DNA of 64,000 bases from JAKFDK01 sp036676195 (GTDB taxonomy: Bacteria > Bacillota > Sulfobacillia > Symbiobacteriales > ZC4RG38): the NCBI GenBank assembly GCA_036676195.1, contig JAKFDK010000024.1, positions 1-64,000 of the forward strand, in the 5' to 3' direction. Shown piece by piece: positions 40,285 to 50,242 of the stretch (its first letter is position 1; each line of letters opens with the position of its first letter). The translations under genes were made by a program, and so were the position numbers. The notes beneath the pieces were generated by a model. That model was not told the DNA's origin. It did not search any database and was given only the letters and a program-made list of their open reading frames with translations.

Positions 40285-41581
40285 GGGGGGTGTCCTCCGG
40301 CGCGGCGGCCTGGGCGGCCGTGATTTGCAGCAGAGCGGCCAGTTCGGCATAGATGGGCGGGCCGGCCCCGGCGGCGGCGGCAGCCCGGAGAACGGCCGCC
40401 GCGCCGGCCGGGGTACCGGCGGCACGCAGGGCCTGCGCCACCGCCAGGGCGGTAGGTTCGGCAGCGAGGTCAAAGGTGGCGGCGGCGGCCGCCTGGATCT
40501 GTTCCGGCGCAGTGGCGGCGACTGCCTGCGCCCAGCCGACCAGGGAACGGCCCGGGGCCGGGTCGGCTCGCAGGGCGGCGGTGAAGGCGGCCTGGGCGGC
40601 GCCGCCCTTCCCTTGCTGCAGGTATAGTTCGCCCAGCGCCGTCCATGCCAGGTGGCCGCCGACACCGGCCAGGGACAGGTAGCCGGGCGGGGGTTCCCCC
40701 AGGGCCAGGCACAGGCGGAGGCAGGCTTCGGCGGCCAGGTGGTCGCCGCATTGCCGGTAGTCGCCGGCCAGCAGGTACCAGAGGTCGGTATACTCCGGGT
40801 ACTCGGCCACCGCCGGTTCCAGCCAGCGGCGGGCCTGCCCGCAGCCGGCCAGCTTGTTGTACAGATCCGGCCGGTAGTAGGCGTCCGCGGGGGCGGCGGC
40901 CAGGGCGCCGGCCAGGGTGGCCTCGGCCGCTGCCGTGTCCCCGGCGGACAGGTGCTCGGTGCCCAGGCAGTAGAGCAGGAACGGGTCGTCCGGGTGTTCC
41001 GCCAGCCGGGCGGACAGAACGGCCAGGTTGCGCTGCCGCTTGCCCTGGCGCTGCACCTCGGCGGCCAGGTGGCCGTAATGCCGGAAGAGGACCGCCGCCT
41101 GCCCGACCTTCTCGGGGGGAACCGCATCCTGCACGTCTTCGTGCAGGTTACCGGTAAAGCGGTAATTTGCCCGGCGCCGTAGGAAGAAAACACGGTGGTC
41201 CACCACCGCCGCGGCCCCGGGGTGTTCGCCTACGAAGCTGTGGACCGGGCAGACCCAGGCATCAGTGGCGGTATCGGCCAGCAGGGCAGCGATGGCGTCT
41301 TCCTGCCCGGAGGCCAGTTCTTCGTCGGCATCCATGATCAGTGCCCACTCCCCCCGGGCCAGGGCCAGGGCATGGTTGCGGGCGGCGCTGAATGAGCCGG
41401 TCCAGGCAAACGCTTCGACCCGGGCACCTAACTCCCGGGCCAGGTCGGGGGTGCCGTCGGTGGAGCCGGTATCGACCACCAGCAGTTCATCGGCTATCCG
41501 CTGGACACTGGCCAGAGCCCGGGGCAGGTTGGGGACCTCGTTGCGGACGATCATGCACAGGCTCAGCCCGCCGCCGCTCAT
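40277..41581 (-). CDS. GT2-TPR glycosyltransferase 6
   Basis: This is a 434-residue protein. Residues 1-200 are a family-2 glycosyltransferase of the SunS/TPR type: LSLCMIVRNE start, LVVDTGSTDGT, and metal-binding DADEEL near residue 85. The remainder is TPR-like helices rich in Ala. ATG 41581 follows GGGAGG and must be right because the GT domain starts immediately. It is the last and shortest of six tandem paralogues. The donor and acceptor are unknown. Confidence 0.88.
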   Translation of the reverse strand: MSGGGLSLCMIVRNEVPNLPRALASVQRIADELLVVDTGSTDGTPDLARELGARVEAFAWTGSFSAARNHALALARGEWALIMDADEELASGQEDAIAALLADTATDAWVCPVHSFVGEHPGAAAVVDHRVFFLRRRANYRFTGNLHEDVQDAVPPEKVGQAAVLFRHYGHLAAEVQRQGKRQRNLAVLSARLAEHPDDPFLLYCLGTEHLSAGDTAAAEATLAGALAAAPADAYYRPDLYNKLAGCGQARRWLEPAVAEYPEYTDLWYLLAGDYRQCGDHLAAEACLRLCLALGEPPPGYLSLAGVGGHLAWTALGELYLQQGKGGAAQAAFTAALRADPAPGRSLVGWAQAVAATAPEQIQAAAAATFDLAAEPTALAVAQALRAAGTPAGAAAVLRAAAAAGAGPPIYAELAALLQITAAQAAAPEDTPHV

Positions 41582-43526
41582 AAGCCAATGCCTCCCTCAG
41601 GTCGGAGCGCCCGGCTGCACCGGCCAGGGCCTCGGCCAGGGCCAGGTGGGTTCGCAGCCGCCCGCCGCCGCCCGCCACCGCCCGGCGCAGGGAGGCAGCG
41701 GCCTCGGCAAAGCGGTTCAGTTCCAGCAGAGCCGTGCCGTGGTCAGCCTCCACGGCGCGCCGGCCCGGCCGCCGGTGCCAGCCGGTCAGCGCCCGTTCGA
41801 GCCAGGGCAGGGCCGCGGCGGCATGGCCCCAGCGCAGAAGCAGCCGCCCGGCCCTGGCCTGGATCGCCACCGGCGCCCGCTCCCCGCCCAGCAGGGCCAC
41901 GGCGGCCTCGGCCAGGGCTGGGGCCCCCAGCCGGGCCAGGTGTTCGGCCATATCCAGCACGGCGTCCTGCACCCGGCGCGGGCGCGGCGGGACCGGGGGG
42001 GCGGTCCGGCAGGTTGGATCACCGCTCAGATACCGGCCCAGGGCCAGAAGCGCCTCGGCCTGCAGCGGCGGTTGCGGACCGGCGGCCCGGGCCAGAGCAG
42101 TCATGGCTGCAGCCGGATCGGTGGCCCGGCCAGCGGCTGGAGTGTCGGCTGGACAGGGGGTTGGGTCCAGGCTGGTGAGCAGTGCCACCAGGGCCTGCTG
42201 CACCTGCACTTCCAGCCGGTCGGGGCCGGCTTCGGCCAGGAGTTGTTGCGCCCCCCGGTGGTCGCCCAGAGCCAGGCAGCATTCGGCCTGCAGCAGGCGG
42301 ACATCCGGCCCGGACAGGCCGGCGGTCAGGTCAGCGGCCATCCGGGGACAACCCCAGGCGAGGACGGACCGGGCAGCCTGCAAGGTCACTTCCGGCGGTG
42401 CTTCAATTTGGTTTTGCCAGGCCAGCAGGGCCGCGGCCGGCCCGTCGGCGGCTACCCAGGCCCGCAGCAGATCGCCCACCGGGGTATGATAGTTCGGTTT
42501 GGCCGCCAGGGCCTGCCGGAAGGCGGCGGCGGCGGCGCTGAAGTTGTGCAGGTCCATTTCGGTCTGGCCCAGTTGGAACCAGGCCAGGAAGGTGCCATGC
42601 CCCTCGATCGCCGGGTAGTCCGCCGGGGCCGGGCCCAGTTCCACGCAGCGGGCCAGGGCGCGGCGGGCAGCCGTGGGGTTGCCCAGCAGCAGGTGGGCGC
42701 AGCCGAGCCGGTAGTGAAGGTCGGTGTAGTCCGGCCAGCGCCCGGCGGCGTCAGCCATGACCCGGGTGGCTTCCTGCAGGTAACCGGCCCGGATCAGGGC
42801 GGCGCCCAACTGGTCGGCAAAAAAGGCTGCCTGCTCCAGAGCCCAGGCCCGGCGCAGGTAAGGCACGGCCCGGCGTGGCTGCCGCATGCGCAGGTACTCG
42901 ACACCCAGTTGAAACAGGTAGTAGGCGCGGTCTGGTTCGGCCTGCAGCCGTTCTGTGAGCAGGGCGACATTGCGGTTGAACTTGGCCTGGCGCACGCCCG
43001 GCTGGTCCAGATAGCCGTGGTGGTAAATGCGTAGATCGGTATACAGCAGCAGGCCGTCAACGCGAATCCACTCATGGATGGCGCCGTGGTAGCGGTGTTG
43101 CGGCCAGTTGCGCCACAGGCGGGGGTGGGTCACAGTCATGAGGTGGCCGCCGGGCTTGTTGCCCATCCAACTGGCCATGCTGAAGGCGAAGCCGGCTACC
43201 TCCGCAAGGGCGTTCCGGGCCAGTTCGGGGATGGCGGCGCACGCCTCCGGCGTAAGTTCGTCGTCGGCGTCCAGCACCAGCACCCACTCGCCGGTGGCCT
43301 GGTCCAGCCCATAATTGCGGGCAGCGGCAAAGTCGTTGCACCAGGGAAAGTATTCAACCCTGGCACCCAGTTCCTGTGCCACCGCCACCGTGTCATCGCG
43401 GGAGCCGGTATCGACCACAATCATTTCATCGGCTGCCCCGGCGGCGCTGGTCAGGCAACGGCGCAGATTGGTTTCTTCGTCGCGGGCAATGATGCACAGG
43501 CTGACCAGCGGGCGGCGGTCAGTCAT
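41487..43526 (-). CDS. GT2-TPR glycosyltransferase 5
   Basis: This is a 679-residue protein, the longest of the series. The N-terminal GT2 domain has VSLCIIARDEETNL, VVDTGSRDDT and DADDEL near residue 87 (Asp-Asp instead of Asp-Glu). A long Ala-rich TPR array follows. The last 32 residues overlap the next gene by 95 bases and read as Arg/Pro-rich sequence unlike the TPR part, as if the original stop had been lost. Confidence 0.86.
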   Translation of the reverse strand: MTDRRPLVSLCIIARDEETNLRRCLTSAAGAADEMIVVDTGSRDDTVAVAQELGARVEYFPWCNDFAAARNYGLDQATGEWVLVLDADDELTPEACAAIPELARNALAEVAGFAFSMASWMGNKPGGHLMTVTHPRLWRNWPQHRYHGAIHEWIRVDGLLLYTDLRIYHHGYLDQPGVRQAKFNRNVALLTERLQAEPDRAYYLFQLGVEYLRMRQPRRAVPYLRRAWALEQAAFFADQLGAALIRAGYLQEATRVMADAAGRWPDYTDLHYRLGCAHLLLGNPTAARRALARCVELGPAPADYPAIEGHGTFLAWFQLGQTEMDLHNFSAAAAAFRQALAAKPNYHTPVGDLLRAWVAADGPAAALLAWQNQIEAPPEVTLQAARSVLAWGCPRMAADLTAGLSGPDVRLLQAECCLALGDHRGAQQLLAEAGPDRLEVQVQQALVALLTSLDPTPCPADTPAAGRATDPAAAMTALARAAGPQPPLQAEALLALGRYLSGDPTCRTAPPVPPRPRRVQDAVLDMAEHLARLGAPALAEAAVALLGGERAPVAIQARAGRLLLRWGHAAAALPWLERALTGWHRRPGRRAVEADHGTALLELNRFAEAAASLRRAVAGGGGRLRTHLALAEALAGAAGRSDLREALAYERRRAEPVHDRPQRGPQPAPGSGQCPADSR

Positions 43527-45066
43527 GCCGGTGCACCTCCTGCAGGGCCCGGCTGAGCGCCTCCTGTAACTGCGGGGCCCCCGGGTTGTGCCGAAGGCCC
43601 CGGGCCAGTGCCTCCAGTCGTCCCTCCAGCAGAACCTGGGTCGCCGCCCGCCAGCAGGCCCCAGTTCCGGCCAGCCGGGCCGCCTTCTCGCCCTGGCACA
43701 GAGCGACGGCGGTGCGCAGCCCCGGCTCGGCTTCCGGCGGCAGGTCGGCCAGGGCGGCCGCGGCTCCGGCGAAATCGGCCAGGTGAAACCGGCAGCGGGC
43801 CACGACCGAAGCGAGCCGGGCGGGATCCGTGCCGGGCGGAACCGCCTGCAGTGCCGCCAGAGCCGGTTCCCAGAGGTGCGCAGTAACCAGGGCTTCAGCC
43901 AGGCAAAGCTGTTCTTCCGGCCGGTCAGGTACGGTCAGACCGGCTATTTCGGCCGCCGCGGCGGCAGGGCGGCGGGTCGCTGCCAGTGCCGCCAGGCGCC
44001 CCAGGGCGTACCGGGCCGGTGACCGGCCTGCCTCCCAGGCCCGGCGGTAGTGTCGCTCCGCCCGCCCGTGCTCGCCGCGGGCCTCGTACAGTTCACCCAG
44101 GGCGTGGTCTGCCCGCCAGCCGCCCATGGCCGGGTCAACACCGAAATGGGGCGGGGCGGCAGCAGGGCCCATGGCCAGGCACTGGTGAAAGCAGCCAATG
44201 GCCTCGGGCAGGCGCTGCAACATGCGGAAGGCACTGCCCTGGAGAAACACCAGGTCGGTGAAGTCGGGGAAGTGGGCCAGGCCGTCTGCCAGCTCATTCA
44301 CAGCTTCCAGGGGCTGGTCGAGCCGGAGCAGGGTGGTAGCCAGGCCCTTGATCAGCTTGCTGGCAAACAGGTAGCCTTTGCCCAGGCACGGGGCCTTGGC
44401 CAGCCGCCACTCGCGGACCGCATCGGCGCGGCGCCCGGCGGCCTGATATTCGTTGCCCAGGTAGAAACGCAGGATCGGGTCGTCCGGGTCGACAGCCACG
44501 GCTTGCTCCACCAGTGCGAGGTTGCGCTCCCGCTTGCCCTTGTGGCTAATGCGCGGCGACAGGTAACCGTAGTGCAGAATGCGGAAGGGACCCGGCCGCA
44601 GCCGGTCTTCCGCCACGTTGACGCGCTCATGGATTACTCCCTGGTAGCGGTGCTCGGGCCGATTTCGGAACAGGCGGATGGCAAAACCCAGTTCCACCTC
44701 GCTGCCCGCCTGCTCCCCCACGAAATTCACCTGGGTGTTCAGGTAGCCATTGACCCGCTGCGCTACCAGCAGGCGGGGCAGTACGGCCCGGTCGTCGGGG
44801 TGGAGAGCTTCGTCGGCGTCCATGACCAGGATCCAGTCGCCGTTGGCCTGGTCGAGGGCGTGGTTGCGGGCGACAGCGAAACTGCCCGACCACGGCAGGT
44901 GAAAGACCCGGGCACCGGCGGCCTGCGCCAGTTCAGGGGTCTGGTCCCGGGAACCGGTGTCGACCACCACCAGGTCGCCGGCCACTCCGCGCACGCTTTC
45001 CAGGCACCGGGGCAGGTCTTCCGCCTCATCGCGGACGATCATGCACAGGCTGAGCCGGGGCCTCAC
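43519..45066 (-). CDS. GT2-TPR glycosyltransferase 4
   Basis: This is a 515-residue paralogue: RLSLCMIVRDEAEDL, VVDTGSRDQT, DADEAL near residue 85, then TPR repeats. GTG 45066 is chosen because GGGAGGG precedes it and it overlaps the previous stop (GTGA). The longer open frame upstream lies inside the preceding gene. Eight-base overlap with GT2-TPR 5. Confidence 0.87.
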   Translation of the reverse strand: MRPRLSLCMIVRDEAEDLPRCLESVRGVAGDLVVVDTGSRDQTPELAQAAGARVFHLPWSGSFAVARNHALDQANGDWILVMDADEALHPDDRAVLPRLLVAQRVNGYLNTQVNFVGEQAGSEVELGFAIRLFRNRPEHRYQGVIHERVNVAEDRLRPGPFRILHYGYLSPRISHKGKRERNLALVEQAVAVDPDDPILRFYLGNEYQAAGRRADAVREWRLAKAPCLGKGYLFASKLIKGLATTLLRLDQPLEAVNELADGLAHFPDFTDLVFLQGSAFRMLQRLPEAIGCFHQCLAMGPAAAPPHFGVDPAMGGWRADHALGELYEARGEHGRAERHYRRAWEAGRSPARYALGRLAALAATRRPAAAAAEIAGLTVPDRPEEQLCLAEALVTAHLWEPALAALQAVPPGTDPARLASVVARCRFHLADFAGAAAALADLPPEAEPGLRTAVALCQGEKAARLAGTGACWRAATQVLLEGRLEALARGLRHNPGAPQLQEALSRALQEVHRHD

Positions 45067-46637
45067 GCTGTTCCCTCCCCCAGGCGGGCCAGCAGGTCGT
45101 GCAGGACAACGGCATCCGGATACCGGCGCAGGCCTTCGGCCAGCACCGCCCGCGCCTCTTCCAGGTATGGGCGGGCCGCCTCGGCCAGTGTTACGCCGGC
45201 CGCCAATGCCCGCGCCCCGACGGTATCGCCGGCAACCCAGCGGCAATAAGCCTGCTCGGCTCTGGCCGGAGCCTCCCAGGGGCTGTCCGCCGGTACTGCC
45301 GCCAGTTCGGCTTCGGCCGCAGCCGGTTGGCCCAGCCGGAGCAGGCAGTGCCCGCGCACGTAACGGGTACGGGGATCGGCTGCATCCGGGGGCAGGGTGT
45401 CAAGGGCGGTCTGGTACGCGCCTCCGGCGGCCAGCAGTCCTGCCACCGTCGGCAGCTTTTCGGCGGCCTCGATCCCGTGGAGCCGGCCCTGGGCATAGGC
45501 ACAGACCTGATCGGCCGGTACCCCGGCGCCAAGCAGGATCTGCACGGTGGCCTCCAGCGGCGGCAGCCAGTCGGAACGCTGCTCCATGGCCTGCTCGTAG
45601 ACATTGACGGCCTCGTGCACCCGCCCGAGGGACTGGTAGACCCGACCCAGGGCGAAGGCGGCCTTCCAGGCGCCCAGACCTTCTTCGGCGCCGGCATAAG
45701 GCGGCACGGGTGCAGGCCCCAGGGCCATGGCCCGGCCGAAGGCGGCGGCGGCGTCGGCCCAGCGTTGCTGCTGGCAGCAAAGGACGCCCTTAAAGTAGAG
45801 CAGGTCGGTGAAGTCCGGCCAGTCGGTCAGGGCCCGGGTCAGTTCCGCCTCGGCGTCAGTTTGCTCACCGGCCTGGAGCAGTGCGTGAACCAGGCCCTTG
45901 GTCAGCTTGGGCGCCCAGTGCGGCTCGGCTCCGGCCTGCGCCCGCCGGTATTCAGCCGCCGCCTCGGCCCAGCGCTGTTGCCGGGCATACTCCACCGCCA
46001 GGTTAAAACGCAGAAAGGCGGAGTCGGGTGCCTGTGCCACCGCCTGCAGGAGCAGGTTCAGGTTGCGTTCCTTGCGGCCGCGGGCCGTATCCTGGGCCTC
46101 CAGATAGCCCCAGTGGATAAACCGGATGGGCGCCCGGCTCAGGCCACCGTGGCCGGCTGCCACAATGCGGTGGGCGATCTGCTCATGCACGGCGCCCTCC
46201 CAGCGGTAGGCGGGGCGGTGCCGCCAGAAGCGCAGCAGTTCAGACCGCTCAGCATCAGGGTTGGCCGGGCTGCCCACCAGGTTGGTGACCGGGCAGATGT
46301 AGCCCTCGGCCCCACCCTGCTGCAACAGCGGCATGACTGTGGCGGCATCCTGCTCCAGGAGAGCCTCGTCGGCATCCAGCACCATGACCCATTCGCCGGT
46401 GGCGGCATCCAGGCCGGCGTTGCGGGCAGCGGAAAAGTCACCGGTCCACGGCCGGTGCAACACCCGGGCGCCCGCCACCCGGGCGATGTCGGGCGTGTCG
46501 TCGGTTGAACCGGTGTCCACAATGATGAGTTCAGCCCCCAGGGGGGCGACACTGGCCAGTGCCCTGGGCAGGTTGGCTTGTTCATTACGCACGATCATGC
46601 AGATGCTCAGGGTCGGTGTTTGGCTCGATGTGCCCAT
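45063..46637 (-). CDS. GT2-TPR glycosyltransferase 3
   Basis: This is a 524-residue paralogue: TLSICMIVRNEQANL, IVDTGSTDDT, DADEALLEQ near residue 88, followed by TPR repeats such as ARQQRWAEAAAEYRRAQ. ATG 46637 has GGTGGGG upstream; an in-frame GTG nine bases earlier is possible. It overlaps the preceding gene by about 53 bases. Confidence 0.87.
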   Translation of the reverse strand: MGTSSQTPTLSICMIVRNEQANLPRALASVAPLGAELIIVDTGSTDDTPDIARVAGARVLHRPWTGDFSAARNAGLDAATGEWVMVLDADEALLEQDAATVMPLLQQGGAEGYICPVTNLVGSPANPDAERSELLRFWRHRPAYRWEGAVHEQIAHRIVAAGHGGLSRAPIRFIHWGYLEAQDTARGRKERNLNLLLQAVAQAPDSAFLRFNLAVEYARQQRWAEAAAEYRRAQAGAEPHWAPKLTKGLVHALLQAGEQTDAEAELTRALTDWPDFTDLLYFKGVLCCQQQRWADAAAAFGRAMALGPAPVPPYAGAEEGLGAWKAAFALGRVYQSLGRVHEAVNVYEQAMEQRSDWLPPLEATVQILLGAGVPADQVCAYAQGRLHGIEAAEKLPTVAGLLAAGGAYQTALDTLPPDAADPRTRYVRGHCLLRLGQPAAAEAELAAVPADSPWEAPARAEQAYCRWVAGDTVGARALAAGVTLAEAARPYLEEARAVLAEGLRRYPDAVVLHDLLARLGEGTA

Positions 46638-48144
46638 TGTCCCCACCGTCCTTTGGCATGGCTGGGGTCAGGATGCGCTCAGCCGCTTCCAGGCAGAAAC
46701 GGGCCGCGGCGGCACAGGCGGCGGCGGCTGCCTGCCTGACCAGGGCACGCATGGGCGCAGCGGGGCCGGTGGTTTGGCAGCAGGCCAGGAGCAGCCCGGC
46801 CAGATTGCCCGGCAACTCACCGGCATTGGGTCCGGTAAGGCAGTCTGCCGCCGCCGCCGGGCGATCGAGGGCCCAGAGGCAAAGCGCTTCCAGACAAGTC
46901 CGCTCCATGGCGGGCGGCAGGGTTGCGACCGCGGTCAGGGCCGTTGCCGTGTCGCCGCCCTTGAGCAGGGCCAGTACTTGCAGCGCCGGATCGCCGGCCC
47001 GGGTCGCCAGCCAGGCCTGCAGTTCCGGCGGCTGGACGTGCGGCCGCAGGATGCGCACTGCCTGGGCGAGCGGCTCTACCCAGCCGGGAGCGCCGGCGGC
47101 GGCATCGGCACAGGCGGTCAGGGCATCGATGGGGCGGTTCAGTTGGGTGTAGGCCCGGGCCAGGGCCATGTGCACCCGAATGCCGGCGGCGCTGGCCCAG
47201 GCACCCAGGTAGGGCGGCACCGGCGCCGGCCCCATGGCCAGGCAGCGTTGCAGTGGCCCGACGGCCAGCGCCGGACACCCGCGCTCCAGCCAGCCGAGTC
47301 CCTGGAGCAGCACCAGATCGGTAAAGTCGGGAAACAGGGCCAGGGCGTCACCCAGGCAGGCATCCAGCTCCGCCCAGGCCCGGCGGGCCAGGTGGCAGAG
47401 GGCCAGGCACTTGTATAGCCGGGGCGCCCACGGCGGCAAGTGCCCGGGCTCCAGGCCCCGGCGTGCCGCCTGGAAGCAGGCGGTTGCTGCTTCGACCCGC
47501 CCCAGGGACTGCAGGGCCATACCCAGGCCGTACTGGTGAAAGATGTCGTCCGGGGTTGCCTCGACTTCCCGGCGGGCCAGGTCCAGGTTGCGCTCCAGCC
47601 GCCGGCGGTTCTTGGCAGCCGAGGTGAGGTACCCGGTGTGCACGATACGCACGCCGCTGTGCTCGATCCGAGCATCGGCCCGGGCCAGTGCCACGACGAT
47701 TTGTTCGTGCACGCTGCCTGCAAAGCGGTACTCAGGCCGATTGCGCCACAGCCGGATGTTCTGAGACAGCTCGCTTTCCGTAAAGCCGCCGCCATCCAAC
47801 AGATCGACGGAGATGAGGGAGTATGCCTCCACTTCGCCTTGCTCCAGCAGCGGCCGCAGCCGCTCCCGGTCTTCCGGGTGCAGGTACTCATCGGCATCCA
47901 GCACCAGGATCCAGTCGCCGCCGGCCGCATTCAAACCGGCGTTGCGGGCGGCGGCAAAGTCCCCGGTCCATGGCTGGTGCAATACCAGAGCCCCGGCCGT
48001 CCGGGCGATTTCCGGTGTGCTGTCCCGGGAGCCGGTATCGACCACGATGATTTCGTCGGCCAGGCCGCGCACGCTGTCCAGGCATTGTGGCAGTAGCGCC
48101 TGTTCGTCGCGCACGATCATGCACAGGCTGAGACGGGTCCCCAT
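46585..48144 (-). CDS. GT2-TPR glycosyltransferase 2
   Basis: This is a 519-residue paralogue: TRLSLCMIVRDEQALL, VVDTGSRDST, DADEYLHPEDRERL near residue 80. The end of the GT part (HEQIVVALARADARIEHSG) and the TPR repeats follow. ATG 48144 overlaps the previous stop (TAATG) and has GGAGG nine bases upstream. Confidence 0.88.
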   Translation of the reverse strand: MGTRLSLCMIVRDEQALLPQCLDSVRGLADEIIVVDTGSRDSTPEIARTAGALVLHQPWTGDFAAARNAGLNAAGGDWILVLDADEYLHPEDRERLRPLLEQGEVEAYSLISVDLLDGGGFTESELSQNIRLWRNRPEYRFAGSVHEQIVVALARADARIEHSGVRIVHTGYLTSAAKNRRRLERNLDLARREVEATPDDIFHQYGLGMALQSLGRVEAATACFQAARRGLEPGHLPPWAPRLYKCLALCHLARRAWAELDACLGDALALFPDFTDLVLLQGLGWLERGCPALAVGPLQRCLAMGPAPVPPYLGAWASAAGIRVHMALARAYTQLNRPIDALTACADAAAGAPGWVEPLAQAVRILRPHVQPPELQAWLATRAGDPALQVLALLKGGDTATALTAVATLPPAMERTCLEALCLWALDRPAAAADCLTGPNAGELPGNLAGLLLACCQTTGPAAPMRALVRQAAAAACAAAARFCLEAAERILTPAMPKDGGDNGHIEPNTDPEHLHDRA

Positions 48145-50075
48145 TATGGTTTTCCTCCGCCCAGGCTCTCGGCCAGGGCTGCCAGTTCGGGGTCAGCCGG
48201 CTCCTTGCGCAGCCCGATACGCACCAGTTCCAACGCCTGCGCCCGGAAGATCTGGGCACGCAGCAGGTGGGGCAGGGGATTGGCCGGCGCCTGCTCGGCA
48301 GCCTGGCGGGCCAGGGCATGCGCCCGCGGCCAGTTGCGCCGGGCCAGTTCCAGTTCAGCGGTCCAGCACAACAGGTCGGGGTCGTGACAGCCGGCGGCCA
48401 GCGCCCGCTCAAACTGGTCCAGGGCCAGGCGGCGGTGCCCGTGCAGCCGGTACGTCAGGCCCAGCAACCGGTGCCCCTCGCTCCAGCCGGCACCGTCCAT
48501 CAGCCGGGCCACCCGCTCGGCCAAAGCGGTGACCCCCGCCGCCAGCAGAATATCCACCGCCTGCAGGACCACCTCGGCCCCGGCCTGGCCCCAGGCTGAA
48601 ACAACCTCGCCCGGGTCGCCCCCCCGGCACAGAACCTGGTGGATGGCACGCCAGGCCGGCAGGGCTGCCGACGGCAAGCCCTTGCGGGCCGGCCCTGCCA
48701 GCAGGGCCGTGGCGGTGACACAGTCGCCGGTGGCCCAGGCGCCGAGGACCTGGCGCCGCAGCGCCGCCGGCCCGAGGGCATGGTCGGCCGGTACCTGGCG
48801 CAAGTCGGCCAGCGCCTCGGCCGGCCTGCCCAGAGACAGGCGGCAGACCGCCCGCATGTAGTACACCTCCGGGTCGTGCGGAGCCAGGCGAACCGCCGCG
48901 TCCAGGGCCTGCAGCGCCGGGCGGAACAGGCGCTGCACGCTGAGCAAGTCGGCCTTGAGCATGAGTTGCTGCGGGTCCCGGGCATCCAGCAGCTTCCCCA
49001 GGCGGGCCGGCAACTCCCGGGCCCGGCCACTGGCGGCCAGGGTGGCGGCCAGGCTGTACAGGGGCTCCGGATCTTCCGGGAATGCCTGGTAGGCTGCCGC
49101 CAGACTTTCAGTTGCGCCGGCGGCATCGCCAACCGCCGCCTGCAGCCGGCCCAGCGCACCCAGGGCCAGGTGGCTGCCGGCGCCCAGGGCGCCGCCGTAG
49201 GCGGAAGGAGCATCGCCCAGATCCAGGCAACGGCGGAAGGCTGCCGCCGCCTCGGGCAGGCGCCCGCAGGCGGACAGGCATTCACCCCGCAGCAATTCCA
49301 GATCCGTATAGTCCGGCCAGCGGGCGCAGGCGGGCTCCAGACCGGCCAGCGCCCCGGCCGGGTCCGCCAGCCGCTGGTGGCAGAAGGCGTGCCAGTAGGC
49401 CGCCCCTGGGTGATCCTCCACAACTGTCAGGAGCCGGGGCAGCGCCCTGGCATATTGGCCCAGGCGGATTTCCTGCAAGGCCAGGTCCAGCGCCGTCACG
49501 TCGGATATCCGGCGCAGCCGCGCCAGGTTACGTCTCGCCCGACGTGCGGATTCATCCGGGTGCAGGCCATGGTGCACCACCCGGAACCCGGGGGGCGCCT
49601 GGGCGGCGGCGGCCTCCGCTTCCGGTGGCAGGGCAGGGTCAAAGTCGCCGGTGAAACGGTGTGCCGGGCAACGCCGGAACAGCCGGACCCGGTGGGCGAC
49701 GTAGGTGCGGGCGCCCAGGGCGGGACCGGCCGGGCTGTACACCGGCATCCGGTAGGCACCGGGATTCGCTTCCAGCAGTGCCGCAAGGTCTGCTCCATAG
49801 GGGATCTGCAGTTCCTCGTCGGCATCCAGTACCAGAATCCATTCACATGTTGCCTGCTCCAGCAGCGCGTTTCGGGCGGCAGCCAGGGTCCAGTCCCCGG
49901 GTACCGGCATTACCGTTGCACCGGCCGCTTCGGCAATAGCCGCGGTCCGGTCCCGGGAGCCGGCATCGGCCACCAGTAACTCTGCGGCCTGGTCAGGCTG
50001 GCTGGCCAGACAGCGCGCCAGGACCCGGGCTTCGTCGCGGGCGACCACACACAGGCTGAGACGCGGGGCGGACAC
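48144..50075 (-). CDS. GT2-TPR glycosyltransferase 1
   Basis: This is a 643-residue protein and the first gene of the six. The GT2 domain is more diverged (RLSLCVVARDEARVL, VADAGSRDRT, DADEELQIPYG), and about 430 residues of TPR-like helices follow. GTG start after GGAGGAGGG. Its promoter must lie in the 167-base gap before the + strand repeat-protein gene, so the two units are divergent and may be regulated together. Confidence 0.87.
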   Translation of the reverse strand: MSAPRLSLCVVARDEARVLARCLASQPDQAAELLVADAGSRDRTAAIAEAAGATVMPVPGDWTLAAARNALLEQATCEWILVLDADEELQIPYGADLAALLEANPGAYRMPVYSPAGPALGARTYVAHRVRLFRRCPAHRFTGDFDPALPPEAEAAAAQAPPGFRVVHHGLHPDESARRARRNLARLRRISDVTALDLALQEIRLGQYARALPRLLTVVEDHPGAAYWHAFCHQRLADPAGALAGLEPACARWPDYTDLELLRGECLSACGRLPEAAAAFRRCLDLGDAPSAYGGALGAGSHLALGALGRLQAAVGDAAGATESLAAAYQAFPEDPEPLYSLAATLAASGRARELPARLGKLLDARDPQQLMLKADLLSVQRLFRPALQALDAAVRLAPHDPEVYYMRAVCRLSLGRPAEALADLRQVPADHALGPAALRRQVLGAWATGDCVTATALLAGPARKGLPSAALPAWRAIHQVLCRGGDPGEVVSAWGQAGAEVVLQAVDILLAAGVTALAERVARLMDGAGWSEGHRLLGLTYRLHGHRRLALDQFERALAAGCHDPDLLCWTAELELARRNWPRAHALARQAAEQAPANPLPHLLRAQIFRAQALELVRIGLRKEPADPELAALAESLGGGKP

Positions 50076-50242
50076 AGGGCACCCTCCTCCCCCGGCTCCG
50101 TATGTTCCCTGGTCAGCCTATGCGCCCAATCCGGCGGCGCGTCTCCTCATCAGACGGGAGGAGCAATCAGAGAGATCTGTTCATATGTTGGAGTGGATTG
50201 TGATTTCGATATGCCGACATTTTTTGCGGAGGGGATTTGCTA

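Noticed and set aside
41265..43034. A 589-codon open frame on the plus strand
   Set aside because: Antisense to two GT2-TPR genes with clear motifs.
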